A stretch of DNA of 64,000 nt from Pseudomonas sp. G.S.17. Its GTDB lineage: Bacteria; Pseudomonadota; Gammaproteobacteria; Pseudomonadales; Pseudomonadaceae. The stretch is taken from contig NZ_CP151076.1 in assembly GCF_038096165.1 (NCBI RefSeq), positions 2,477,501 to 2,541,500 of the forward strand, read 5' to 3'. Made by a program: the position numbers and the translations under genes. Shown one piece after another: positions 45,255 through 54,265 of this stretch. Position 1 is the first letter of the stretch. Each line of letters starts with the position of its first letter. The notes beneath the pieces are model-generated. The model was not told the origin of the DNA. It worked only from the letters and a program-made list of their open reading frames with translations, and made no database searches.

Positions 45255-46208
45255 ATGCATAACGCTCGAAGAGGGTCGAAACGCGCGGCACTGCTGATCT
45301 GGTTACTGATCAGCCCATTCTCTCAGGCCGAGCTGGAATACAACCTCAAGCCCCGGCAGATCGCCGAAAATACCTACCTGCTTGAAGGCAGCACCGATAA
45401 CTTTGCCAAGGCCAATGGCGGCAACATCGTCAATACCGCGTTTATCGTCACCGGCAGTGGCGTCGTGGTGATCGATACCGGTCCGTCCCGGCGCTACGGC
45501 GCGGCGATGCGCAAGGCAATTGCGGCAACCACCGACAAACCGGTGATTCAGGTGCTGCTGACCCATCACCATCCCGACCATGTGCTGGGTAACCAGGCTT
45601 TTTCGGATGTGCCCATCGGCGCGCTTGGCGCAACCACCGAGCTGATGCGGCAGCACGGTGATGCGCTCGCGGAAAACATGTACCGCATGGTCGGCGACTG
45701 GATGCGTGGCACTGAAGTGCTGCTGCCCAATCAAGCGTTGAACGCCAGCACCTTGAATCTGGGTGGGCATCCGCTGCGGCTGATCGCGCTTAAAGGCCAC
45801 ACTGGGGCGGACCTGGCGATCTTCGACGAGCTGACCGGCGTGCTGTTCGCTGGCGACATCGTGTTTTACCAACGGGCTTTGACCACGCCGAACACGCCTG
45901 GGCTGGACGTCTGGCTGGCGGACCTTGAGCAACTGCAGGCGTTGCCCTGGAAACAGCTGGTGCCGGGGCATGGTCCGGTGGCCAGCGATGATGTGCCGTT
46001 CATGCAGATGCGCGATTACCTCGGCTGGCTCGACAACCTGCTGCGCACCGCTGCCGCCAATGGCAGTGACATGGCTGAGGTGATTCGCAGCCCGATCCCG
46101 GAGCGTTTTGCGGCGATAAGCCTGACCCGTTACGAGCTGATTCGCAGCGTCAGTCATCTGTATTCGCGTTACGAACAAGCGCAGATGACGCGCGTGGATG
46201 CCCGCTGA
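45255..46208 (+). CDS. Quinoprotein relay-system zinc metallohydrolase (SoxH-like MBL fold)
   Basis: A periplasmic metallo-beta-lactamase-fold hydrolase of 317 residues, signal peptide about 1-26 (ending SQA). Metal motif THHHPDHVLG (~residue 104), a further His in KGHTGADL, Asp in FAGDIVF and His in PGHGPV complete a binuclear zinc site. It begins one base after the SoxYZ-like gene stop, so the two probably act as a pair, the hydrolase releasing something from the carrier cysteine. That is inferred from SoxH-SoxYZ relatives. Confidence 0.83.
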   Translation: MHNARRGSKRAALLIWLLISPFSQAELEYNLKPRQIAENTYLLEGSTDNFAKANGGNIVNTAFIVTGSGVVVIDTGPSRRYGAAMRKAIAATTDKPVIQVLLTHHHPDHVLGNQAFSDVPIGALGATTELMRQHGDALAENMYRMVGDWMRGTEVLLPNQALNASTLNLGGHPLRLIALKGHTGADLAIFDELTGVLFAGDIVFYQRALTTPNTPGLDVWLADLEQLQALPWKQLVPGHGPVASDDVPFMQMRDYLGWLDNLLRTAAANGSDMAEVIRSPIPERFAAISLTRYELIRSVSHLYSRYEQAQMTRVDAR

Positions 46209-46220
46209 AGCCAGCAAGGC

Positions 46221-46241
46221 ACTACCAAGGCACTACCAAGG
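46221..46241 (+). promoter_or_regulatory. Tandem ACTACCAAGG repeats upstream of pedH
   Basis: ACTACCAAGG occurs at 46221-46230 and again at 46232-46241, an 11-base period that puts both on the same helix face. It is ~133 bases before the pedH start. Same core as in the pedE/pedF gap. Confidence 0.55.
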
Positions 46242-46373
46242 AACTAGACATTTCGATACTGCGGCCAATTGTTCCGAGGTGCCTGGCCTAGAAGAATCTG
46301 TGACAGGTCGGGAAATTTTCCCGAAGCATCCAGAACAGACATCCAGAACAACAAGAACGCAGAGGCAGCCGTC

Positions 46374-48149
46374 ATGACCCAACCCGCACGTCGCCCATCT
46401 TTCGCCCTGAGCCTGCTCATGAGCGCCATGTTGCTGTCAGGCACAGCCCTGGCAGCGGTGACCGACGAAGAAATCCTTCAGGATCCGAAAAATCCCGAGC
46501 AGATCGTCACCAATGGCCTGGGCGTCCTGGGCCAGCGCTACAGCCCGCTGGATATTCTCAACACCGAAAACGTCAAGGACCTGCGGCCGGTATGGGCGTT
46601 TTCCTTCGGCGGTGAAAAACAGCGTGGCCAGCAGGCGCAACCGTTGATCAAGGACGGCGTGATGTACCTGACCGGCTCGTATTCCCGGGTTTTCGCCGTG
46701 GATGCGCGCACCGGCAAGAAGCTCTGGCAATACGACGCGCGTCTGCCTGATGACATCCGTCCTTGCTGCGACGTGATCAATCGCGGCGTGGCGCTATATG
46801 GCGATCTGGTCTACTTCGGCACGCTCGATGCCAAGCTGGTGGCCCTCAACAAAGACACCGGCAAGGTGGTGTGGAGCAAACAGGTTGCCGATCACAAGGC
46901 CGGCTACTCCATCAGCGCCGCGCCGATGATCGTCAACGGCAAGCTGATTACCGGCGTGGCGGGTGGCGAGTTCGGGGTGGTGGGCAAGGTCGAGGCTTAT
47001 GATCCGAAGAACGGCACGCTGCTGTGGTCGCGGCCAACCGTCGAAGGCAACATGGGTTACACCTACAAGGACGGCAAGGCCATCGAGAATGGTATCTCCG
47101 GCGGTGAGGCCAACAAGACCTGGCCCGGCGATCTCTGGAAAACCGGCGGCGCGGCGCCCTGGCTGGGCGGCTATTTCGACCCCAGCAACAATCAGATCCT
47201 GATCGGCACCGGCAACCCGTCGCCGTGGAACTCGCATATGCGGCCCGGCGACAACCTGTATTCGTCTTCGCGTCTGTCGTTGAATCCCGATGACGGCACC
47301 ATCAAATGGCACTTCCAGAGCACGCCTCACGACGGCTGGGATTATGACGGCGTCAACGAGCTGATCTCGTTCGATTACGAGCAGGACGGCAAAACCGTGC
47401 AGGCCGCCGCCACTGCTGACCGCAACGGCTTCTTTTATGTGCTGAACCGCAAGGACGGCAAGTTCATTCGCGGCTTCCCGTTTGCCGACAAGATCACCTG
47501 GGCCAGCGGCCTGGACAAAGACGGTCGGCCGATCTACATCGACGCCAGTCGTCCTGGCGCTCCAGACGGCGAGGCCAAAGGCACCTCGTCATTTGTCGCT
47601 CCGGCATTCCTCGGCGCGAAAAACTGGATGCCGATGGCTTACAGCCCTGACACCGGTTTGTTCTACGTGCCGGGCAATGAATGGGGCATGGACATCTGGA
47701 ACGAGGGCATCGCCTACAAAAAAGGCGCGGCGTTCCTCGGTGCGGGCTTCACCATCAAACCGCTCAACGAAGATTACATTGGCGTGCTGCGCGCCATCGA
47801 CCCGAAAACCGGCAAGGAAGTCTGGCGGCACAAGAACTACGCGCCGCTCTGGGGCGGGGTGATGACCACCAAGGGCAATCTGGTGTTCACCGGGACGCCT
47901 GAAGGTTTCCTGCAGGCATTCAATGCCAAAACGGGCGAGAAAGTCTGGGAGTTCCAGACCGGCTCCGGCGTACTCGGCTCGCCTGTGACCTGGGAAATGG
48001 ACGGCGAGCAATACGTTTCGGTCCTGTCGGGCTGGGGCGGTGCGGTGCCGCTGTGGGGTGGCGAAGTGGCCAAGCGGATCAAGGATTTCAATCAGGGCGG
48101 CATGCTCTGGACTTTCAAACTGCCGAAAGAATTGGTCGCCAAACGCTGA
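46374..48149 (+). CDS. pedH: PQQ-dependent alcohol dehydrogenase, lanthanide type
   Basis: A periplasmic quinoprotein of 591 residues, paralogue of PedE. Signal peptide about 1-28. It has the vicinal disulfide RPCC (Cys131-132), and WDYDGVNEL contains catalytic Asp323 plus a second Asp at 325, the lanthanide-coordinating residue absent from PedE. This predicts use of light rare-earth ions with PQQ. Its promoter has two direct ACTACCAAGG repeats. ATG 46374 was chosen; upstream frame to 46269 is leader. No pedI-type aldehyde dehydrogenase follows. Confidence 0.92.
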   Translation: MTQPARRPSFALSLLMSAMLLSGTALAAVTDEEILQDPKNPEQIVTNGLGVLGQRYSPLDILNTENVKDLRPVWAFSFGGEKQRGQQAQPLIKDGVMYLTGSYSRVFAVDARTGKKLWQYDARLPDDIRPCCDVINRGVALYGDLVYFGTLDAKLVALNKDTGKVVWSKQVADHKAGYSISAAPMIVNGKLITGVAGGEFGVVGKVEAYDPKNGTLLWSRPTVEGNMGYTYKDGKAIENGISGGEANKTWPGDLWKTGGAAPWLGGYFDPSNNQILIGTGNPSPWNSHMRPGDNLYSSSRLSLNPDDGTIKWHFQSTPHDGWDYDGVNELISFDYEQDGKTVQAAATADRNGFFYVLNRKDGKFIRGFPFADKITWASGLDKDGRPIYIDASRPGAPDGEAKGTSSFVAPAFLGAKNWMPMAYSPDTGLFYVPGNEWGMDIWNEGIAYKKGAAFLGAGFTIKPLNEDYIGVLRAIDPKTGKEVWRHKNYAPLWGGVMTTKGNLVFTGTPEGFLQAFNAKTGEKVWEFQTGSGVLGSPVTWEMDGEQYVSVLSGWGGAVPLWGGEVAKRIKDFNQGGMLWTFKLPKELVAKR

Positions 48150-48166
48150 TGGCTAGAGCTTGCGGG

Positions 48167-48255
48167 GTGGGAGCGAGCTTGCTCGCGAAGAACGATAACG
48201 CGGTGGGTATGGCCCACCGAGGTGCCTGATTCGCGGGCAAGCTTCGCTCCAACAG
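48167..48255. repeat. REPIN (GCTTGCTCGC type)
   Basis: Arms GTGGGAGCGAGCTTGCTCGC (48167) and TTCGCGGGCAAGCTTCGCTC (48230-48250) flank a small GGTGGGTATGGCCCACC hairpin. Lies between pedH and pqqA. Confidence 0.8.
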
Positions 48256-48371
48256 AATCTGAGATCGTCTGATCCAGGGCGTTTTCAGGCCCAAAGTACT
48301 ATTTCAACCGTGCATCACCCATGCACTAATTGAACAACCGGACTTTCCCGGCACAACAAGAGGATTGACCC

Positions 48372-48443
48372 ATGTGGAAAAAACCCGCGTTTACCGATCT
48401 GCGTATCGGCTTTGAAGTGACCATGTATTTCGCCAGTCGCTGA
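48372..48443 (+). CDS. pqqA: PQQ precursor peptide PqqA (orphan copy)
   Basis: A 23-residue peptide, the substrate from which PQQ is cut and cyclised. The motif FEVTMY contains the Glu15 and Tyr19 (E-x3-Y) that PqqE cross-links; DLRIGFEVTMYF is strongly conserved in Pseudomonas PqqA. AGAGGA lies nine bases before the ATG. No pqqB-E genes are in the window, so this is a detached copy between pedH and ercA that would supply extra precursor to an unlinked biosynthetic operon. Confidence 0.9.
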   Translation: MWKKPAFTDLRIGFEVTMYFASR

Positions 48444-48453
48444 ACCAGACTGT

Positions 48454-48492
48454 CCCGGCCTCGGTCCATCCTTCGCGATGGCCGGGGCCTTT
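48454..48492 (+). terminator. Rho-independent terminator after pqqA
   Basis: CCCGGCC (48454-48460) pairs with GGCCGGG (48480-48486), with extra pairing in the loop (TCG/CGA), followed by GCCTTTTGC. Located ten bases after the pqqA stop, it would give a short pqqA transcript. Confidence 0.6.
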
Positions 48493-48590
48493 TGCTGTCC
48501 GGGCCGTGTCATTAAAAGGTCGTATTGCATTCAGTAACAAATACACTAGGCTGGCGTTCATCTTCTAATAACAACAAAAAAAGGCTTTAT

Positions 48591-49754
48591 ATGAGCCAGA
48601 ACCTCAGCCAGCTGCGTAAATTCGTTTCTCCTGAAATCATCTTTGGTGCCGGCAGTCGTCACAGCGTCGGCAACTATGCGAAAACCTTCGGTGCGCGCAA
48701 GGTCCTGCTGGTCAGCGACCCTGGCGTGATTGCCGCCGGTTGGGTGGCCGATGTCCAGGCCAGCCTGCAAGCCTTGAATATCGACCACTTCCTGTACAGC
48801 GACGTCTCGCCCAATCCTCGGGTCGAAGAAGTCATGCGTGGCGCCGAGCTGTACCGCGAGCATCACTGCGATGTGATCGTCGCGGTGGGCGGTGGCAGCC
48901 CGATGGATTGCGGCAAGGGCATCGGCATTGTTGTGGCACATGGGCGCAACATCCTTGAATTCGAAGGCGTGGACACCATCCGTGTGCCGAGCCCGCCGTT
49001 GATCCTGATTCCGACCACGGCCGGGACCTCCGCCGATGTCTCGCAATTCGTGATCATTTCCAATCAGCAAGAGCGCATGAAATTTTCCATCGTCAGCAAG
49101 GCGGTGGTCCCGGACGTGTCGTTGATCGATCCGGAAACCACGCTGAGCATGGATCCGTTTCTGGCCGCCTGTACCGGCATCGACGCGCTGGTGCATGCCA
49201 TTGAAGCCTTCGTTTCCACGGGTCACGGTCCGCTGACCGATCCTCATGCGCTGGAGGCCATGCGCCTGATTGACGGCAACCTTGTGCAGATGATCGCCAA
49301 TCCCACCGACATCGCCCTGCGCGAGAAAATCATGCTCGGCAGCATGCAGGCCGGGCTGGCGTTTTCCAATGCGATCCTTGGCGCGGTGCATGCCATGTCC
49401 CACAGCCTCGGCGGTTTCCTCGACTTGCCTCACGGCTTGTGCAACGCAGTACTGGTCGAACACGTTGTGGCCTTCAACTACAGCTCCGCGCCCGACCGCT
49501 TCAAGTTGATCGCCGAAACCCTGGGCATCGATTGCCGTGGGCTGACCCACAAAATGATTTCCCAGCGCCTGGTCGAACATTTGATCGCCCTCAAACATGC
49601 GGTCGGCTTCCACGAAACCCTGGGGCGGCACGGGGTCAGGATGTCGGATATTCCGTTCCTCTCGCAGCACGCCATGGATGCCCCGTGCATTCTCACCAAC
49701 CCGCGCGCGTCCAGTCAGCGCGACGTTGAGGTGGTGTATGGCGAAGCCCTCTGA
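48591..49754 (+). CDS. ercA: Iron-containing alcohol dehydrogenase, ErcA type
   Basis: A group III iron-dependent alcohol dehydrogenase, 387 residues. The NAD site GGGSPMDCGKG (~residue 101), substrate/nucleotide segment PTTAGTSADVS, and metal ligands Asp and His in the segments CTGIDALVHAIEAF and HAMSHSLGGFLDLPHG are all present. In pseudomonads ErcA belongs to the regulatory cascade of ethanol oxidation rather than being the main dehydrogenase. ATG 48591 was chosen. Its 3' end overlaps ercS by 17 bases, matching the ercA-ercS pair of P. aeruginosa and P. putida. Confidence 0.88.
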   Translation: MSQNLSQLRKFVSPEIIFGAGSRHSVGNYAKTFGARKVLLVSDPGVIAAGWVADVQASLQALNIDHFLYSDVSPNPRVEEVMRGAELYREHHCDVIVAVGGGSPMDCGKGIGIVVAHGRNILEFEGVDTIRVPSPPLILIPTTAGTSADVSQFVIISNQQERMKFSIVSKAVVPDVSLIDPETTLSMDPFLAACTGIDALVHAIEAFVSTGHGPLTDPHALEAMRLIDGNLVQMIANPTDIALREKIMLGSMQAGLAFSNAILGAVHAMSHSLGGFLDLPHGLCNAVLVEHVVAFNYSSAPDRFKLIAETLGIDCRGLTHKMISQRLVEHLIALKHAVGFHETLGRHGVRMSDIPFLSQHAMDAPCILTNPRASSQRDVEVVYGEAL

Positions 49755-51405
49755 CGAGCGGCAAAGCGCGCTGACCGCGTTGCTTGGACTGGGCAACCAT
49801 TCGACGCGCAAGAGCCATTATCCCGAGTTGACGGTGCGGCTCGAGGAGCTGGAAAAGGAGCGCAACCGCTACAAATGGCTGTTCGAGCATGCCGTTCACG
49901 GGATTTTCCAGGCCAGCCTGCAACAGGGGTTGCTGGCCGCCAACCCGGCACTGGCGCGCATGCTCGGCTACGACGATCCGCAGCAAGTGCTGTTTTCCCT
50001 GGCTGATCTGGCCGGCAGCCTGTTTATCGGCGGGCAGGCTGAAACGGACGCTATCGGCCACGTCCTGCAACGCGAAGGCAGCTTGCTGGGCTACGAAACC
50101 CGGCTGCGCCGCAATGACGGCAGCTGGCTCGACGTATTGATGAACCTGCTGCTCAAACCCGATGAAGACGGCATTTTCGAGGGCTTCGTCGCCGACATCA
50201 CCGAGCGCAAGCTGGCGCAGCAGCGCCTGCAACAACTCAACGACGAACTGGAGCAGCGTGTCGCCGCCCGCACCGACGAGTTGTTGGTGGCCAGGGACGC
50301 AGCCCAGGCCGCCAATCGCAGCAAGGACAAATACCTGGCCGCCGCCAGTCATGACCTGTTGCAACCCTTGAACGCGGCGCGGTTGTTGATCTCCACCTTG
50401 CGCGAGCGCGCCTTGCCGGATGCGGAACACATCCTGGTGGAACGCACCCATCAGGCACTGGAAGGCGCCGAAGACCTGCTCACCGATCTGCTGGACATCT
50501 CCAAGCTGGATCAGGCGGCAGTCAAGCCGGACGTGGAGTTGTATCGGCTGGATGAACTGCTGGCACCGCTGGCTTCGGAATTTCAGTCAGTGGCGCAAGC
50601 CTCAGGCTTGAGCTTTCGCGCGCACATCGGCGATTTTGCGGTGTACACCGACCTGCGACTGTTGACCCGAATCCTGCGTAATTTCCTCAGCAATGCCTGC
50701 CGTTACACCGCTTCAGGCGGCATCCTGCTGGGCGCCAGACGGCGCGGCGACTCTCTGCGTCTGGAAGTCTGGGATACCGGGCGCGGCATCGCCGACGATC
50801 GGCTGGAATCGATCTTCCTCGAATTCAATCAGCTGGATGTGGGCCGCGCCGCCGACCGCAAAGGCGTGGGCCTCGGGTTGGCGATTGTCGAGCGGATCGC
50901 GAAGATTCTCGGCTATCGGGTGCAGGTCAAATCCCGGCCGGGCGTGGGCTCGCGTTTCAGCATCGACGTGCCGCTGTCCGACGAAATACCGGTGCCGGTC
51001 AGTGTCGTGGTGCAGCAACAATCGGGGACGGGCAACCCGCTGCCGGGGCGGCGTTTGCTGGTGCTGGACAACGAATTGAGCATTCTGGAGAGCATGGCCG
51101 CCTTGCTTGGCCAATGGGGCTGCGAAGTGCTCACTGCGAGCGACGAGGCCAGCGCTTATCGCGTGCTCGAAGGTCGGCCGCCGGAGCTGATTCTCGCGGA
51201 TTTCAACCTTGATCACGGGGTGACCGGCTGCCAGGTCGTCAGAGGCCTGCGTGAATATTTCGGGCAGGAAATACCCGCAGTCATGATTACCGCCGACAGA
51301 AGCGATCAATGCCGACGTTCATTGCAGAAACTGGGTGCGCCATTGCTCAATAAACCGGTCAAGCCCGGCAAGTTGCGGGCGGTGTTGAGTCAATTGCTGG
51401 GGTAA
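49738..51405 (+). CDS. ercS: Hybrid sensor histidine kinase, ErcS type
   Basis: A cytoplasmic hybrid kinase of 555 residues with no membrane segment. An N-terminal PAS domain (about 50-165), coiled coil (170-200), HisKA with SHDLLQPLNA (His ~206), HATPase_c (N-box LSNACRYTA, G-box DTGRGI and GVGLGLAIVE) and a C-terminal receiver (acidic LDNE, Asp in LADFNLD, Lys in NKPVKP). ATG 49738 lies inside ercA with GAGGTG just upstream, indicating translational coupling. Probably part of the ethanol-oxidation cascade; the signal is unknown. Confidence 0.87.
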   Translation: MAKPSDERQSALTALLGLGNHSTRKSHYPELTVRLEELEKERNRYKWLFEHAVHGIFQASLQQGLLAANPALARMLGYDDPQQVLFSLADLAGSLFIGGQAETDAIGHVLQREGSLLGYETRLRRNDGSWLDVLMNLLLKPDEDGIFEGFVADITERKLAQQRLQQLNDELEQRVAARTDELLVARDAAQAANRSKDKYLAAASHDLLQPLNAARLLISTLRERALPDAEHILVERTHQALEGAEDLLTDLLDISKLDQAAVKPDVELYRLDELLAPLASEFQSVAQASGLSFRAHIGDFAVYTDLRLLTRILRNFLSNACRYTASGGILLGARRRGDSLRLEVWDTGRGIADDRLESIFLEFNQLDVGRAADRKGVGLGLAIVERIAKILGYRVQVKSRPGVGSRFSIDVPLSDEIPVPVSVVVQQQSGTGNPLPGRRLLVLDNELSILESMAALLGQWGCEVLTASDEASAYRVLEGRPPELILADFNLDHGVTGCQVVRGLREYFGQEIPAVMITADRSDQCRRSLQKLGAPLLNKPVKPGKLRAVLSQLLG

Positions 51406-51417
51406 ATGAACGGGCTG

Positions 51418-52416
51418 TCAGCCGCCCGTCATGTTCATGAAGCGTACGACCTGCACATCGTCATCAAGGGTGAAGGTGTGGCTCCACGGCTTGAGCTGCA
51501 TGGCATCGATGATGGCTTTTTCCAGTTTCTCCGGCTTGCCTGGATGTGCGCGCAACACTGACTTGAGGTCAGCCGAATGCTCGTTGCCCAGGCATAGCAA
51601 CAGTCGACCCTCGACAGTCAGGCGCACCCGGTTGCAGGTGGCGCAGAAATTGTGGCTGTGCGGAGAGATGAAACCGACGCGAATATCCGGCGCCTCGGCC
51701 AGGCGCCAATAACGGGACGGGCCCTGGGTGGATTCGGTGGAATGAATCAGGGTATAGCGCTCGGCAATCCTTTCCCGGACCTGGTCACTGGAGAAAAACG
51801 ACTCGGCGCGGCTGTGTTCGCTGATCACACCCAGCGGCATTTCTTCAATGAACGTGATGTCCAGATTGCGTTCGATGGCGAACGCCACCAAATCGTTGAT
51901 TTCGTGATCGTTACGACCCTGCATCACCACGCAATTGAGCTTGGTGTGGACAAAACCTGCGGCATTGGCGGCATCGATGCCGGCAATGACCTTGCTCAAG
52001 TCGCCGGTACGGGTCAGTTCGCGAAAACGTGCCGGGTCCAGGCTGTCGAGGCTGATGTTCAAGCGAGACAGGCCGGCGTCGAACAGCGGCTGGGCGAGTT
52101 TTTCCAGCTGTGAGCCGTTGGTCGTCATGCACAGTTCGCGCAGGCCGGGCAGGGCGGCGATGTTCTTGCACAGGCCGACGATGCCCGAGCGTACCAGCGG
52201 CTCGCCACCGGTCAGGCGAATCTTGCGGGTGCCCAACGCCACAAACCGCTCTGCCACCTGGAGGATTTCTTCCAGGGACAGGATCTGTTGCCGGGGCAAA
52301 AACGTCATCTCTTCGGCCATGCAATACACGCAACGGAAGTCGCAACGGTCTGTCACGGACATCCGCAGGTAATCTACCTTGCGTGCAAAGCTGTCTACGA
52401 GGATTCGGTCTGACAT
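51418..52416 (-). CDS. moaA: GTP 3',8-cyclase (molybdenum cofactor biosynthesis)
   Basis: A radical-SAM enzyme that cyclises GTP in the first step of molybdopterin synthesis; 332 residues. The N-terminal cluster motif is [10 protein letters not shown] (C-x3-C-x2-C), the C-terminal [4Fe-4S] site is [10 protein letters not shown] with a later CLG, and the chain ends in the catalytic GG (MTGG). Convergent with ercS, with 12 bases between the stops. No other moa genes are nearby, so it could be one of two moaA copies. Confidence 0.92.
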   Translation of the reverse strand: MSDRILVDSFARKVDYLRMSVTDRCDFRCVYCMAEEMTFLPRQQILSLEEILQVAERFVALGTRKIRLTGGEPLVRSGIVGLCKNIAALPGLRELCMTTNGSQLEKLAQPLFDAGLSRLNISLDSLDPARFRELTRTGDLSKVIAGIDAANAAGFVHTKLNCVVMQGRNDHEINDLVAFAIERNLDITFIEEMPLGVISEHSRAESFFSSDQVRERIAERYTLIHSTESTQGPSRYWRLAEAPDIRVGFISPHSHNFCATCNRVRLTVEGRLLLCLGNEHSADLKSVLRAHPGKPEKLEKAIIDAMQLKPWSHTFTLDDDVQVVRFMNMTGG

Positions 52417-52614
52417 TTCACCTTCTCGATACTGAGTCTCGACACATAGTAATCCAGACCGACGAAGACCGCGCGCCCTGTTGTCTACCTGGAGTTCACT
52501 GTCGAATTGACCAGCACGCTAACTGAGTCCAATTGCCGCAGTCCAATTGCTTGTTCCGATGGGGTCATTGATTGAGTCGATGAGGCAGGGTTTGCGGGGC
52601 AGTGCAGATAACGC

Positions 52615-53646
52615 TCACGGCAGATTATCCACCGCAAACACCAGTTGCACCCGAGCGCCGCTGCCTTCTTCGGGCCTCAGGTTGTCGCGCACGATCTTGG
52701 CCTTGCAGCGTTGCGAAAGGGCGTCAATCAGATTGACGGCGCGCCTGCCCTTGGGCTGGGAAAATTCCGCGAGGGTTTCGGCGCTGAAGCCCTTGCCGTC
52801 GTCGATTACGCTGATCTGCGCCGTCCGGTCATCCAGCAGGGAAAGGTGCAGGCCGATTCGGCTGTCGGGGCCGCCCTGGCAATGCTTGACCGCGTTGCCC
52901 ATCAATTCGTTAAGCATCAGCCCCAGGTTTGAAGCCATTTGCAGCGAGACCTGCACCGATTGGGTCTCGGCGCACAGGATCGATGGACCGCGACGTTGGG
53001 CATTGATAATGTTGCGCGCCAGCTTGGGTAGATAGTCAGCCAGATCGATGCGTCCGGTGCTGCTGCGATGCAATTCGTCCTGAACCGCACCGACGCCGGT
53101 TATCCGGGCTATGGCGGTTTGCATCAGGGTCTTGGCTTCTTCGCCCTTGGCGCGCAGTTTCGAGATTTGCAGCAGGCTGATGATCAACTGCAGGTTGTTT
53201 CTGACCCGGTGATTGAGTTCGGCCAGCAGTACCCGTTGCTGTTCCTCCATTTCCCGCTGATCGGTAATGTCGATGCAACTGCCAAAATATCCGGCAAATT
53301 CGCCGTTCCGGTAGTACGGAGCTCCGTTGCCCAGCAGCCAGCGATACTGCCCATCGGTACGACGCAGGCGATAAGAGAGGGTGTAGGCGTCACGGGCGTC
53401 GAAGGCATTCTGATAAATGGACATGCATTGTTCGATATCGTCGGGATGCACATCCTCGGCCCAGCCGTAGCCGAACAGTTGCTCCTGGGTCTTGCCGGTG
53501 AAGGACTTCCAGCGCTCGTTGAACCAGTCACAGCGTTTGTCCGGACGTGAGCGCCAGATCATTACCGGAGCGTGGTCAGCCAATTCCCGAAATTCGAGTT
53601 CACCCAGTTGTACTGGGTCAATGGGGACGTCATTTAGCTGTTTCAT
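52615..53646 (-). CDS. PAS-domain sensor histidine kinase (HisKA_2 family)
   Basis: A soluble sensor kinase of 343 residues. A PAS domain with PAC (about 20-140; FGYGWAEDVHPDD) is followed by HisKA_2 with ELNHRVRNNLQLIISLLQ (His ~151) and a HATPase_c domain (LNELMGNAVKH, DDGKGF). The PAS domain lacks the LOV cysteine motif, so it is not a flavin light sensor of that kind. ATG 53646 overlaps the stop of the receiver gene by four bases, so the two form a coupled pair. Confidence 0.86.
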   Translation of the reverse strand: MKQLNDVPIDPVQLGELEFRELADHAPVMIWRSRPDKRCDWFNERWKSFTGKTQEQLFGYGWAEDVHPDDIEQCMSIYQNAFDARDAYTLSYRLRRTDGQYRWLLGNGAPYYRNGEFAGYFGSCIDITDQREMEEQQRVLLAELNHRVRNNLQLIISLLQISKLRAKGEEAKTLMQTAIARITGVGAVQDELHRSSTGRIDLADYLPKLARNIINAQRRGPSILCAETQSVQVSLQMASNLGLMLNELMGNAVKHCQGGPDSRIGLHLSLLDDRTAQISVIDDGKGFSAETLAEFSQPKGRRAVNLIDALSQRCKAKIVRDNLRPEEGSGARVQLVFAVDNLP

Positions 53647-54074
53647 CCGCTGGCGCTGCGTAGAAAGGCGGTGCTGAAAATTTCCAGTGAGCCGGGTGGG
53701 TGCAGGGTACTCAATGACTGGCCAGCAAGAATGGCCTGGGCGATCAACGCGCACTGATTGAGGTCTTCCGGGGCATAGGGTTTACGCAGCAGGCCTATTG
53801 CTGCATCGGCGTGCGCCCGCGCTGCGCCGACCTGGCCGCTGACGAACAGCGAGGCGACCCCATGCCTGGCCCAGAGACCGCGGGCCAGGGCAATGCCTTC
53901 GTCGTGGCCGTTGAGGTTGATATCGACGAATGCCACGTCAGCCTTGTACTGCGCCGCCAACAGCAAGGCGTGCGACGCGTCGTAGGCAGGTCCGATGACT
54001 TCATGCTCATCCGCCAAGGTTGCTGCCGCGAGCAAGGCCAGTACCGGATCGTCGTCTACCAGAAGAATACGCAT
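53643..54074 (-). CDS. Single-domain response regulator
   Basis: A 143-residue receiver-only protein. LLVDDDP holds the acidic pocket, Asp ~51 in FVDINLNG the phosphoacceptor, SLFVSG the Ser site and LLRKPY the Lys. After the receiver (about 1-118) there is only a short tail, no output domain. It lies first in the operon, directly ahead of the HisKA_2 kinase, an arrangement common for phospho-relay or PhyR-like stress systems; no anti-sigma partner is visible here. Confidence 0.85.
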   Translation of the reverse strand: MRILLVDDDPVLALLAAATLADEHEVIGPAYDASHALLLAAQYKADVAFVDINLNGHDEGIALARGLWARHGVASLFVSGQVGAARAHADAAIGLLRKPYAPEDLNQCALIAQAILAGQSLSTLHPPGSLEIFSTAFLRSASG

Positions 54075-54265
54075 TTTACTCGTCTACTTTTTAACTATGC
54101 CAAGGCACGCTTTAGCGAATGAACAAGGTGCAGGGCCCTAAACGCAGGGGGTCGCCGCTTCTCGAAGCAGGCGTATCAATAACTTGGTCTGTGTTCTATC
54201 TAAATGGTTCATAAAAGTTCTAAAATACATTCGATTGGATAGATTAAATGATAGCCATTACAAAA

